Below, in pieces: positions 28,445-35,594 of a stretch of 64,000 bases of DNA. The stretch is from JAGVPT01 sp963827085 (GTDB lineage Bacteria; Bacteroidota; Ignavibacteria; UBA10030; UBA8401), in contig CAWGZY010000001.1 in assembly GCA_963827085.1 (NCBI GenBank), forward strand, positions 1 to 64,000, in the 5' to 3' direction. The first letter of the stretch is position 1, and each line of letters opens with the position of its first letter. The notes under the pieces are model-generated. The model was not told the origin of the DNA. It did not search any database and saw nothing but the letters and a program-made list of their open reading frames with translations. Both the position numbers and the translations under genes were made by a program.

Positions 28445-29272
28445 ATGGCAAATCAAGAGGCGAAAGTTGTAATCGCAGCACCGAACTTCGGATCGTCGTT
28501 ACAAATTACGATGTCCGAAAACCTCAAGAAGTGGCTCAAACCGGAGGAGATTGTACGACGGTCTGTGACGGACGACCCTGGCGTGCAGAAGGAACGCCTG
28601 AAGCTAGCATTCGTCCAAACAAATCCCACTGCTTTGATCGCGTTATGTGTGCGACCTGATTCCGAGACGGTCGCTGCATACACGGCTGCCAATGTGCCTA
28701 TCGTGGTGATAGACGAAGAGACAGCCGGTGTATCAACCATTACTACCGACAACCGCCTGGGCGGTCAAATAGCCGGTGAGTATCTCATCGCGAAAGGTCG
28801 AAAAAAGATCGCCGTTGTTTCCGGAAGGACTCGTGTACAGGGTGGCTATAATGCGGAACAACGAATCAAGGGATTTCAACAGGCGCTCAGCGCTGGAAAG
28901 CTCTCCATAGTACCGGGAGGCTTGATCGAAGTGATTCACTATTCTCGTGAAGACGGCATCTCTGTGATGCCAAAGTTGCTGCAACTCGGCGTGGATGCAA
29001 TTTTTTGCGCGGCGGGCGACAACTGCGCGACAGGACTACTGAGCGTTGCCAGAGAAACGCATACACGGATACCCGATGACATCGCAATTGTGGGTTTCGA
29101 TGACCTGCCCATCGCACGGCTGTCAAACCCGGAACTCACTACCATCAGACAACCTTTGATAGAAATAGCAGAGGCAGCGTACAAGATGGCTGTAAGCCAC
29201 CGAGATGAAACTCTTCGCAAACCGCAGAGGGTAATGTTCAAGCCTGAACTCGTGGTTCGCCAATCGGCATAA
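28445..29272 (+). CDS. LacI-type periplasmic-binding-like protein without DNA-binding domain
   Basis: 275 residues from ATG 28445, with AAGGAG 9 bases upstream (ATG 28436 is too close to that site). The whole protein is a Peripla_BP_3/LacI ligand-binding fold: VVIDEETAGVSTITTDNRLGG, KKIAVVSGRTRVQGGYNAEQR, IPDDIAIVGFDDLPIARLSNP and the C-terminal TTIRQP. It has neither the N-terminal helix-turn-helix of LacI regulators nor a signal peptide. It closes the chemosensory island directly after an MCP. Inference: a cytoplasmic sugar or nucleoside sensor acting on signalling proteins, or a LacI regulator that has lost its DNA-binding half. Confidence 0.82.
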   Translation: MANQEAKVVIAAPNFGSSLQITMSENLKKWLKPEEIVRRSVTDDPGVQKERLKLAFVQTNPTALIALCVRPDSETVAAYTAANVPIVVIDEETAGVSTITTDNRLGGQIAGEYLIAKGRKKIAVVSGRTRVQGGYNAEQRIKGFQQALSAGKLSIVPGGLIEVIHYSREDGISVMPKLLQLGVDAIFCAAGDNCATGLLSVARETHTRIPDDIAIVGFDDLPIARLSNPELTTIRQPLIEIAEAAYKMAVSHRDETLRKPQRVMFKPELVVRQSA

Positions 29273-29338
29273 GATCATCGGAGCGTGTGGCCGTGGAGTA
29301 CTGCTCATAATCAGCTGGCAGAAAAGGACACCTCAATC

Positions 29339-29953
29339 ATGACAACAAGCAAGGAAGCGTTCTCTCGATTTCAAAATTTTACGAAGGGTTTTTCCGCTGC
29401 AGATCAATTACGCTCGCAAGCAGCAAAGAATGGATCGTTCATAGAATATGTTTGCCTTTGTACATCAATTGTCGATGCCTTACTACGAATCGGCCTGATC
29501 CTTAAACATCAATTAGATACAAGCTCTTCAGATATCCTCGAGGAATTGCTCTATCAACCCGGTGACCAAGATAGCATGGCTGAGCGTACTATATATCGGC
29601 GAGCGTTGCAAGAAGGTATCATTGATCAATCACTGTATGTTGAATTGAACACCCTGCACGAAAAAAGGAATATTGTCGTGCATCAGTACATCATTAGCGA
29701 TATTACAACCGACAAAGTACTGGAAGTCGGAGGTCAGTACCGAAAAGCTCTTGACAGTGTCAAGCATCGTATACGAGATATTGAAGCTGAGCAAATTCGC
29801 CGAGGTATTGACATTACAAACGTTAGTGAGAATGCTCCGGATCCTGTTCGTTTCGAAGCCGACCGGCAAGTTAATCAACGCGCTGACGACAAGTATGGAT
29901 ATCCAACTCTCGCAAAAAACTCAGGGATACCTTCACATCCGGCCCCCAAGTAG
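29339..29953 (+). CDS. HEPN-like domain protein (putative RNase)
   Basis: 204 residues from ATG 29339 (AAAAGGA upstream; an in-frame extension to 29285 is unlikely). It is mainly helical, with EKRNIVVHQYI giving Arg110-x4-His115, the RX4-6H pattern of HEPN ribonucleases, set between two long helices as in that fold. HEPN proteins commonly act in toxin-antitoxin or defence systems with a nucleotidyltransferase partner, but none is adjacent. The C-terminal 45 residues are polar and probably disordered. This is the first gene of the accessory stretch and is followed by an attC-like sequence. Assignment rests on the motif only. Confidence 0.55.
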   Translation: MTTSKEAFSRFQNFTKGFSAADQLRSQAAKNGSFIEYVCLCTSIVDALLRIGLILKHQLDTSSSDILEELLYQPGDQDSMAERTIYRRALQEGIIDQSLYVELNTLHEKRNIVVHQYIISDITTDKVLEVGGQYRKALDSVKHRIRDIEAEQIRRGIDITNVSENAPDPVRFEADRQVNQRADDKYGYPTLAKNSGIPSHPAPK

Positions 29954-30046
29954 CCGGTCGCTCAAGACACACCGATGGGGGAGTGCGCCCATTGCGTTCA
30001 CTGACTGAACCGGCCGTTCAACCACCGTTGGCGAAGGTTCGTTAGC
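29954..30046. repeat. attC-like intergenic structure 1
   Basis: Starting right after the HEPN stop codon, this segment has inverted arms (GCCGGT near 29954 and ACCGGC near 30008) and ends in a 19-base sequence at 30027-30045 that matches 17 of 19 bases at 34583-34601 (GTTGRCGRAGGTTCGTTAG). The layout resembles an integron attC site with a GTTAG right end. No integron integrase is present. Confidence 0.4.
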
Positions 30047-30214
30047 CCGCAGGAACAGACAGTCAACTATTGATCAAAAAGGCGCAGACCATCTTTTGCA
30101 ACAAGCATTCGACCAGTGGTTTCGACCGGCCACTTAGGATATCTTCAAATATTTTCCTTATAATTCTGGTCGGCCGCATCTTTCGATCGGTTCTTACGCG
30201 CTTCTCGGACAAGT

Positions 30215-30480
30215 CATCCGTTATGCGGCATCTGTCACCCTTCTGATCTTTGTAACATCTCCCACCACAGTTGCGGACAAAGGCTTAACTGAGAAGAGCT
30301 TTCTATTGGCTCAAAACTATCCCGATTCTTTCAACGGAGCACCTACGATTCTATTCACACTATCAAGGTCTGGCAGGGGGGTATCACACTTTACAATAAT
30401 CTCGGTCAAAAAATTCGTAACTTACTGGACGACTATCGATCAGCTGGCTCATATATTGGTGCCGCCTTCAGATGGGTGGA
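30215..30480 (+). pseudogene. Second T9SS sorting-domain remnant
   Basis: The frame from about 30294 reads KSFLLAQNYPDSFNGAPTILFTL, a decayed copy of the LxQNYPNPFNPSTTI sorting motif. After a frameshift near 30380 another frame continues with LYNNLGQKIRNLLDDYRSAGSY, the usual following strands. The gene body is lost. Together with the surrounding noncoding sequence it fills the 730 bases between the HEPN and SGNH genes. Confidence 0.7.
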
Positions 30481-30685
30481 AGAAGGCAAACTACAAAGCT
30501 CGTAATGGCAAAATAAATGCTGCCGCCAATTCAGCCGCAGCTGACGGTTCGGTTGTTGGCTCCCATCCTCTACTAACGAGGTTTCGATGGAATACAATTG
30601 GGTTTCTGGTCTCAGCGAGTTTCAAAAAGTCGAGAACGCAGTCGTCTTTAAGGGTGGCCGCTGCGATTGCCGCGATGGACATGCC

Positions 30686-31399
30686 ATGAGAGCTGACGCA
30701 TTGAGGAGGCATGGTCTCATCGTTAGTCTGGTTTTCGTGGCTTTGTTGGCGATTGCGTCATGCCAAAGTCAGCCATCTACCCGCATCCTTTTTATTGGCA
30801 ACAGTTACACATTCGTCAACGGTGGTCTCGACAAACAACTGGGAGAGCTGGCCCCTTCAATCGAAACAGACCGTATAGCGTTCGCCGGATACACGCTTGA
30901 AAAACATTGGACCGATGGCAATGCCCTTCAAAAAATCCGTGAAGGCAAATGGAGCTATGTTGTTTTGCAGGAACAAAGCCAGGTGCCTGTCATTAATCAG
31001 CGGAAGTTCTATCAGTTTGCCCGAATGTTCGACGATGAAATACGGCGCAGTGGTGCCAAGACCATCATGTTGATGACCTGGGAACGGCCAGACAGCAGAA
31101 ATTTGGGAGTCACAACGGATGGCTTGGCGGCCGCGTTCAAGGCAATTGGCAAGGAACTGGGGGTCAAAGCAGCTCCAGCGGGGTTAGCTTTCGCACGTTC
31201 CCTTCGGGCTAAACCCAATCTTACGCTGTGCACTGCGGACGGACACCCGACGGTGGAAGGAACATATTTAACGGCGTGTGTTCTTTACAGGACAATATTT
31301 GAGATCAATCCTGTCGAATATCCACATTCGGAGAATAATATTTCCGCAGAAACGAGAACTTATTTGCAGCAAATAGCTGCGGACAGTTCAGGGCTTTAA
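30686..31399 (+). CDS. SGNH/GDSL-like hydrolase lipoprotein
   Basis: 237 residues from ATG 30686. A lipoprotein signal (LIVSLVFVALLAIASC, Cys at about residue 26) predicts membrane anchoring. The mature protein starts with ILFIGNSYTFVNGGL, the block I motif of SGNH hydrolases (Ser nucleophile), and near the C-terminus has DGHPTVEGTYLTACVLY, the Asp-x-His block V. These features support an esterase or acetylhydrolase of the DUF4886-like type; substrate unknown. A longer reading frame upstream (from 30587) adds no signal and is discarded. Confidence 0.78.
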   Translation: MRADALRRHGLIVSLVFVALLAIASCQSQPSTRILFIGNSYTFVNGGLDKQLGELAPSIETDRIAFAGYTLEKHWTDGNALQKIREGKWSYVVLQEQSQVPVINQRKFYQFARMFDDEIRRSGAKTIMLMTWERPDSRNLGVTTDGLAAAFKAIGKELGVKAAPAGLAFARSLRAKPNLTLCTADGHPTVEGTYLTACVLYRTIFEINPVEYPHSENNISAETRTYLQQIAADSSGL

Positions 31400-31426
31400 C
31401 GAGGGCATAAGATGCGGAACCCAAAG

Positions 31427-31552
31427 TCACATGCAGATGATCTCCACCTTGCACTCCAAACACTCCTCCACATGCACCAAGATTTCCTCGGGCAGCTGGT
31501 TGAATGTCAGGGCGTCGACGTAGAGTGCCGGTTGTTTTTCGGTCAGGTGCAT
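31427..31552 (-). CDS. 41-residue zinc-finger-like (HX3CX2C) peptide
   Basis: Starts with ATG at 31552, three bases after the stop codon of the receiver gene, and ends at TGA 31427-31429. The sequence contains ALYVDALTFNQLPEEILVHV then HVEECLEC, giving the His-x3-Cys-x2-Cys motif of zf-HC2/anti-sigma (ZAS) modules, and stops soon after. In relatives this module is normally followed by a membrane or effector domain, so the gene is either a minimal form or truncated. Tight spacing suggests co-translation with the receiver protein. Confidence 0.5.
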   Translation of the reverse strand: MHLTEKQPALYVDALTFNQLPEEILVHVEECLECKVEIICM

Positions 31553-31555
31553 GGT

Positions 31556-31915
31556 TCACTTTTTTGAAAGCGCTCTCTTCACTTCTGCCAAGACTTCATC
31601 AATTTCAAACGGCTTTTTGAAACAAGAAAATGCCCCAAGTCGCTTCGCCTCTTTTTCAAAATCTGGATTGCTGAGTGCTCCGCTTATGATTATGATAGGG
31701 ATTCCTTTTGACTGCATTATATCGAGGAATTGGAATCCGTCCAGCCTTGGAGAAATTAAATCGCTAATAATCAGATCTGGTTTGAGGACAGGGATAAGTT
31801 CGAAGAATTCATCTTTGTTTTCGTGAGCTACGACATCGTAGCCAACGTTCATGAGCTCCGCTGATAGAAATTGTCGAAGCATTTCCTCGTCGTCTAATAT
31901 TGCGATCGTTGGCAT
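31556..31915 (-). CDS. Single-domain response regulator
   Basis: 119 residues, receiver only: AILDDEEML (acidic cluster), LIISDLISPRLDGF (phospho-Asp), IIISGA and CFKKPFEID (Lys). ATG at 31915 has GGAG 6 bases upstream. It is the only response regulator on the minus strand in this region and has no kinase next to it; the 41-residue zinc-finger peptide follows. A hairpin at 31939-31960 followed by TTTTATATA on this strand lies in the leader and may be regulatory. Confidence 0.88.
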   Translation of the reverse strand: MPTIAILDDEEMLRQFLSAELMNVGYDVVAHENKDEFFELIPVLKPDLIISDLISPRLDGFQFLDIMQSKGIPIIIISGALSNPDFEKEAKRLGAFSCFKKPFEIDEVLAEVKRALSKK

Positions 31916-32446
31916 TACATACTCCGCTATATATAAAACCTCTGTCAGGAACGACAGGGGTCTATGTGCTCACAAAGCGAGACTTCCATTCTACTTCTTC
32001 TCAGGATTTGTTTTTTTCTCAATTTTCATTTGCCCATCCGTATTATATGATTTATGATATTTTCCATACGGAATTGCAAGAAGTATCTTTTCGTTTGCTT
32101 TGCGTGCAAGTGGCACATAGTCAGTGGCAGCTGTTTTGACCGCCTTGGCAATTTCGGAATAAAAAATTTAGAAGTCTCACCTTTCCACCTGCATCGACGG
32201 ATTCCTGTTGTCCGTAGATGGGATCGTTCCATGAGGAGTCTCGGGTAGCGGCGTTTGGCCATTTTTTATTATTGATTCTTCCTTCGATTACTGCTACATT
32301 CTTGCAAATGTTGCGACCGAGTTCAGGGAAACCGGTTTAAGCCTTCTGATTTGTTTGATGATGGAGGCTTTTGTGTTTTGTGGGGCTGCATGCCGCCGCG
32401 GCGAGTGATAGCCTGTTGGCGCAGAAAAAAGTTAACTCATTCAATT
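31916..32446. other. Intergenic region without a recognised gene
   Basis: 531 bases, AT-rich near 32040-32110. Short open frames on both strands show no family features. It holds the divergent control regions of the receiver gene (minus) and the HAD gene (plus). Confidence 0.5.
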
Positions 32447-33082
32447 ATGATAAAGGCGATCTTCTGGGACAATGATGGTGTGTTGGTAGACACAGAAAGT
32501 CTGTACTTTTCCGCGACACAACAAGTCCTTGCAACTGTGGGAGTCACTCTGTCAAAAGATCAATTTATCGAATTGTTTCTCGTTCAAGGGAAAGGAGCTT
32601 GGCATTTAGCAATAGAAAATGGCACCTCTCCAAATCGCGTCGCGGACTTGCGAAGTCAACGTGATGCTCTTTATGCCAAGATGCTGTCTCACGATTGCAA
32701 TATCATCGACGGAACCAGAGATGTCCTTGAGTCTCTGCACGGAGACTTTTTGATGGGCGTTGTGACCAGTTCTCGCAAAGAACATTTCGACCTCATTCAT
32801 AGATCTTCGGGCCTCTTGAAATACTTTAGTTTCGTTCTAACCGGGGATGACTGCACAAAATTCAAACCCGACCCCGAGCCATATTTGTTGGCAGTTAAGA
32901 AAAGCGGCTTTGCAAAGGAAGAGTGCGTCGCCATTGAAGATTCGGAACGAGGGCTAAAATCAGCAAAAAGTGCTGGAATAGATTGCATTGTCATTCCTAC
33001 AGAATTAACTAAGACCGGAGATTTTTCCCAAGCCGACAAAATATTGGGAAATATCAAAGAAGTTTTGAAAGCTTTACAGTAG
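32447..33082 (+). CDS. HAD-superfamily hydrolase (beta-phosphoglucomutase-like)
   Basis: 211 residues from ATG 32447; the upstream in-frame extension is not coding-like. Motif I is FWDNDGVLVDTES, where the expected DxDG(V/T) first Asp is present as D-N-D. Motif II is VVTSS, motif III K in KFKPDPEPYL, motif IV EDSERGLKSAKSAG. The small helical cap between motifs I and II is typical of subfamily I (phosphoglycolate phosphatase or beta-phosphoglucomutase). Substrate cannot be deduced; context is an accessory region. Confidence 0.9.
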   Translation: MIKAIFWDNDGVLVDTESLYFSATQQVLATVGVTLSKDQFIELFLVQGKGAWHLAIENGTSPNRVADLRSQRDALYAKMLSHDCNIIDGTRDVLESLHGDFLMGVVTSSRKEHFDLIHRSSGLLKYFSFVLTGDDCTKFKPDPEPYLLAVKKSGFAKEECVAIEDSERGLKSAKSAGIDCIVIPTELTKTGDFSQADKILGNIKEVLKALQ

Positions 33083-33096
33083 ACAATTCTGCCGCG

Positions 33097-33189
33097 CCCT
33101 AACCAAACTTCATGTCGACGGAACAGAAGAATACATAATCTACATGGAAATGGCTGCACGCCGCCTCTGCGGCAAGTGTGAATTAGGCA
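33097..33189. repeat. attC-like intergenic structure 2
   Basis: Begins 14 bases after the HAD stop codon with CCCTAACCAAACTTC then GTCGACGG, similar to the left end of many attC sites (CTAAC...CGACG), contains a GCCGC/GCGGC hairpin, and ends with AATTAGGC. Pairing of the two ends is partial, so this is a weak call. Confidence 0.3.
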
Positions 33190-33334
33190 GCAAGAAAAAG
33201 CAATATGTATACTCCACATCCATATAAACGGTGGGCAGATCATTTGCATTATTCACAAGCACAGGAATCGGATTTGTGGCAGCGATTATTATCGAATAAA
33301 AAACAAATTAAAGCCCTAAAACAGAAAAACATTT

Positions 33335-34471
33335 ATGAAATTCATTTTTATTTTTGCACTGTTATTCTGCTGTTTTTGTCCGTCAGCAGTTGCACAATCG
33401 CAGGATGCAAAGGATAATACAGCAGATTCCATAAGACACCATGATCAGATTACTTGTTCTCACGAATATTTTAATCTTGGCGCCGGCGAGTCGGGAATTT
33501 GTTTCGGCAATTCTGCATATCATCGCGGGATAAGGTTTAATGTTGTTGACTGCGGGGTAAAAGAAGTGAACGGTATAAATATAACTTTCTGGAAAGGAGC
33601 AGATGCAACTTTAGATAATTTTAGAATGTCTGGAATTTCTTTAGGCTTAATGCCATGTGTCGGTTATTCGGAAGGCATAGCCGCAGGTATTGGTGCAGTT
33701 GAAGCAAGGCATGATTTAACAGGATTAAATTTCGGCGGCGCTGCAGTGGTTTCAGGCGGAATGATGGAGGGCATAAATATAGCTGGAATTGCTTCCGTAG
33801 CCGGTTCATCTCGGTCCGGGATTAGTATCAGCGGACTTGCAACCGTTGCAGGGAAGGATATGACCGGGATCAATGTAGGCGGCTTGGCGTGCGTCGCCCA
33901 GAACGATATGACTGGAATAAATGTAGGCGGCATAGCGTGCGTCGCCCAGAACGATATGACTGGAATAAATGTAGGCGGCATAGCGTGCGTTGCCCAGAAC
34001 GATATGACTGGAATAAATGTAGGCGGCATAGCGTGCGTTGCTCAGAAAGATATGGCCGGAATAAATGTAGGCGGACTTGCATTAGTCGGCGAACAAGGAA
34101 TTACAGGTTTGAATTTTGGTGGATTGGGATTAGTCGCCACCAAAGGAGATATTACAGGTTTGAACTTTACGATAGGAAAACTTAAAGCGGGTGATGAGAT
34201 TACCGGGTTGACTTTTGCGGGTTATAAAATTGAAGCGGCTGAAATTACCGGTTTAAATATTTGCTGTGCCTGGATTGAGTCTGATGAATTAACAGGGTTT
34301 TCAATAGCCCCGTATTGCAGGACTGAAAAAAGAATGACTGGGTTATCAATTGCGATACTTAATTATGCCGATGAACTCAATGGGGTGCAGATCGGCTTAC
34401 TTAATATTGCCGGTAATAATGAATCGGTATTGAATGCTCTGCCTTTATTAAATGCACATTTAGAATTATAG
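33335..34471 (+). CDS. Secreted repeat protein (LA_2272-like surface repeat family)
   Basis: 378 residues. Signal peptide MKFIFIFALLFCCFCPSAVA. The mature protein is a continuous run of 16-residue units with the pattern (D/E)xTGINxGGLAxVAxx, from about residue 110 to 370, probably folding as a beta-solenoid on the cell surface. Five central units are nearly identical at DNA level (33857-34096); flanking units are diverged, so the array has expanded recently. Proteins of this type in Leptospira and Bacteroidota are annotated as LA_2272-family surface repeat proteins of unknown function. No promoter is evident. Confidence 0.8.
   Translation: MKFIFIFALLFCCFCPSAVAQSQDAKDNTADSIRHHDQITCSHEYFNLGAGESGICFGNSAYHRGIRFNVVDCGVKEVNGINITFWKGADATLDNFRMSGISLGLMPCVGYSEGIAAGIGAVEARHDLTGLNFGGAAVVSGGMMEGINIAGIASVAGSSRSGISISGLATVAGKDMTGINVGGLACVAQNDMTGINVGGIACVAQNDMTGINVGGIACVAQNDMTGINVGGIACVAQKDMAGINVGGLALVGEQGITGLNFGGLGLVATKGDITGLNFTIGKLKAGDEITGLTFAGYKIEAAEITGLNICCAWIESDELTGFSIAPYCRTEKRMTGLSIAILNYADELNGVQIGLLNIAGNNESVLNALPLLNAHLEL
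33857..34096 (+). repeat. Five tandem 48-base coding repeats
   Basis: Units start at 33857, 33905, 33953, 34001 and 34049. Units 2-4 are almost identical; units 1 and 5 have several substitutions. Each encodes DMTGINVGGIACVAQN or close variants. The pattern predicts slippage-driven copy-number change. Confidence 0.95.
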
Positions 34472-34602
34472 CAAAGGTAAGTCATTCCGCCAGGGCTGCG
34501 AGGGTGATTGAGACAACGGCTCAGTCGTCGGCGATTTCGCCGCGCGTATGGTCCACTATTGATTTAGCTGCACTGCGCCGCAGTTGACGGAGGTTCGTTA
34601 GA
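34472..34602. repeat. attC-like intergenic structure 3
   Basis: Spans from the stop codon of the repeat protein to the shared 19-base end at 34583-34601. The left arm (TTCCGCCAGGGCTGCG at about 34490-34505) can pair imperfectly with the right arm (CGCAGTTGACGGAGG at about 34579-34593), leaving extra bases on one side, as in attC hairpins. A third hairpin lies between them. Confidence 0.4.
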
Positions 34603-34668
34603 ACGGACGTAATATTTTTGGGGGGATAACAGCAATTTGAATACAGCCTAAAGGCAATACTCTAAACG

Positions 34669-35034
34669 ATGACTAACCGGGTAAAGAGAATACTAATATT
34701 CTTTGCATCTATTTTGCTGAGCATCCTCTCATATTACTTCCTAACGGGTTGGGTTAACATTATCCCTTGGGCGATTGTCGCTTTATACATTGGATATTCA
34801 AGCGATGGGCGTCGAAACACAATAATAAATGGAGCGATCTTCGGCTACTTTTTATTTCTTGCCTATATATTAATCGGATATGGGGGCAAAACAGATACAA
34901 AGAGTATTTTCACTATTATTCTTTTCGCCTTGGTATTTAGCCTGATCGGTTCGGTTGCAGGTATTTGTGGTGCATTGGTGGGAAACTTAACGAATCAAAA
35001 GGTTAAAACCCTTTATAAGACCGATAAAGTTTAA
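34669..35034 (+). CDS. Small integral membrane protein
   Basis: 121 residues with about four hydrophobic segments (near 8-26, 30-45, 54-71, 82-106) and a short basic C-terminus (NQKVKTLYKTDKV). No known motif. Single gene between two attC-like sequences. AAAGG lies rather far upstream of the ATG. Confidence 0.65.
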   Translation: MTNRVKRILIFFASILLSILSYYFLTGWVNIIPWAIVALYIGYSSDGRRNTIINGAIFGYFLFLAYILIGYGGKTDTKSIFTIILFALVFSLIGSVAGICGALVGNLTNQKVKTLYKTDKV

Positions 35035-35090
35035 AGGAACATTCCACCGTGTGCCCCTACCCATTCGCAACTGACGCTTTGATTAGCCGG
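35035..35090. repeat. Possible attC-like structure 4
   Basis: Contains CATTCCACCG near the left end (compare CATTCCGCCA after the repeat-protein gene) and CGCAACTGACGCTTTGATTAG at 35066-35086 (compare CGCAGTTGACGGAGGTTCGTTAG at 34579). Similarity is suggestive only. Confidence 0.25.
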
Positions 35091-35118
35091 CATCTTTAAA
35101 TTAGTCTCAGGAGGCAGA

Positions 35119-35301
35119 ATGAGTGACGAATCAGAATCCGATAAAACAAAGGAAACAAAAGGCACAAATACACTTGCGAGGGGAACTGCAATTGGCGTTG
35201 CTCTACATGACATCGCAGTCGGAGCTGGAATTGGTCTTACATTTGGAGCCGCGATAGGCTTACGTATTAGCCGAAAGCATAGAAGCAGCGCTGATAAATA
35301 G
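35119..35301 (+). CDS. 60-residue glycine-rich small protein
   Basis: A strong AGGAGG site 5 bases before ATG 35119 supports translation. The N-terminal half is acidic and polar (SDESESDKTKETKGT); the second half is a small-residue membrane-compatible helix with GxxxG spacing (GVALHDIAVGAGIGLTFGAAIGL) and a basic end (RISRKHR). It may be a small single-pass membrane protein. No family recognised. Confidence 0.6.
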   Translation: MSDESESDKTKETKGTNTLARGTAIGVALHDIAVGAGIGLTFGAAIGLRISRKHRSSADK

Positions 35302-35437
35302 AAACGCGCGCAAATCGATCAATTTGGGTTGCAAAACTATCTTGCGAACTTGCTAGGATGAAGTCCGCCGAAGGCAAAAAATGTTTACACTAAATATGTT
35401 TTGAGACATATGAAAAAATTACCTCTCGCCAAGCCGC

Positions 35438-35459
35438 TGGCGAAGCCATCCCTTCGGGA
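35438..35459. repeat. 22-base double-hairpin insertion 1
   Basis: Absent from copy A at the equivalent point. It consists of two adjacent 4-bp triloop hairpins, TGGC-GAA-GCCA and TCCC-TTC-GGGA, with no spare bases. Confidence 0.85.
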
Positions 35460-35505
35460 AAAGGCGCGAAGATTTTGTTATATGACCAATTTGCGACTTT
35501 GCGTC

Positions 35506-35527
35506 TGGCGAAGCCATCCCCTTGGGA
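35506..35527. repeat. 22-base double-hairpin insertion 2
   Basis: Same structure as insertion 1: TGGC-GAA-GCCA then TCCC-CTT-GGGA. It differs only in the second triloop, so both stems are conserved. Also absent from copy A. Confidence 0.85.
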
Positions 35528-35594
35528 TTTGCGCGAGACGTATTTTTGGAATTATTCAGCAGTCTCATTTTACAAATAACGTAAGGAAGATGAT

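Larger units (their letters stand above)
35396..35564. repeat. Dispersed palindromic repeat, copy B, with two insertions
   Basis: Matches copy A (26391-26512) almost base for base over its length but is 47 bases longer, 44 of them in two 22-base insertions at 35438 and 35506. It is the 5' flank of the YVTN propeller gene. Similar half- or full elements of CGCAAAG/CTTTGCG type occur at about 41366-41470, 43390-43420 and 62376-62435. Confidence 0.88.

Noticed and set aside
3386..29272. Flagellar or pilus genes expected beside chemotaxis genes
   Set aside because: None was found; the output of this pathway cannot be assigned from this window.
33857..34096. Regular 48-base repeats resembling a CRISPR array
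   Set aside because: Units are directly adjacent with no spacers, lie in frame in a coding sequence and encode a repeated 16-residue motif.
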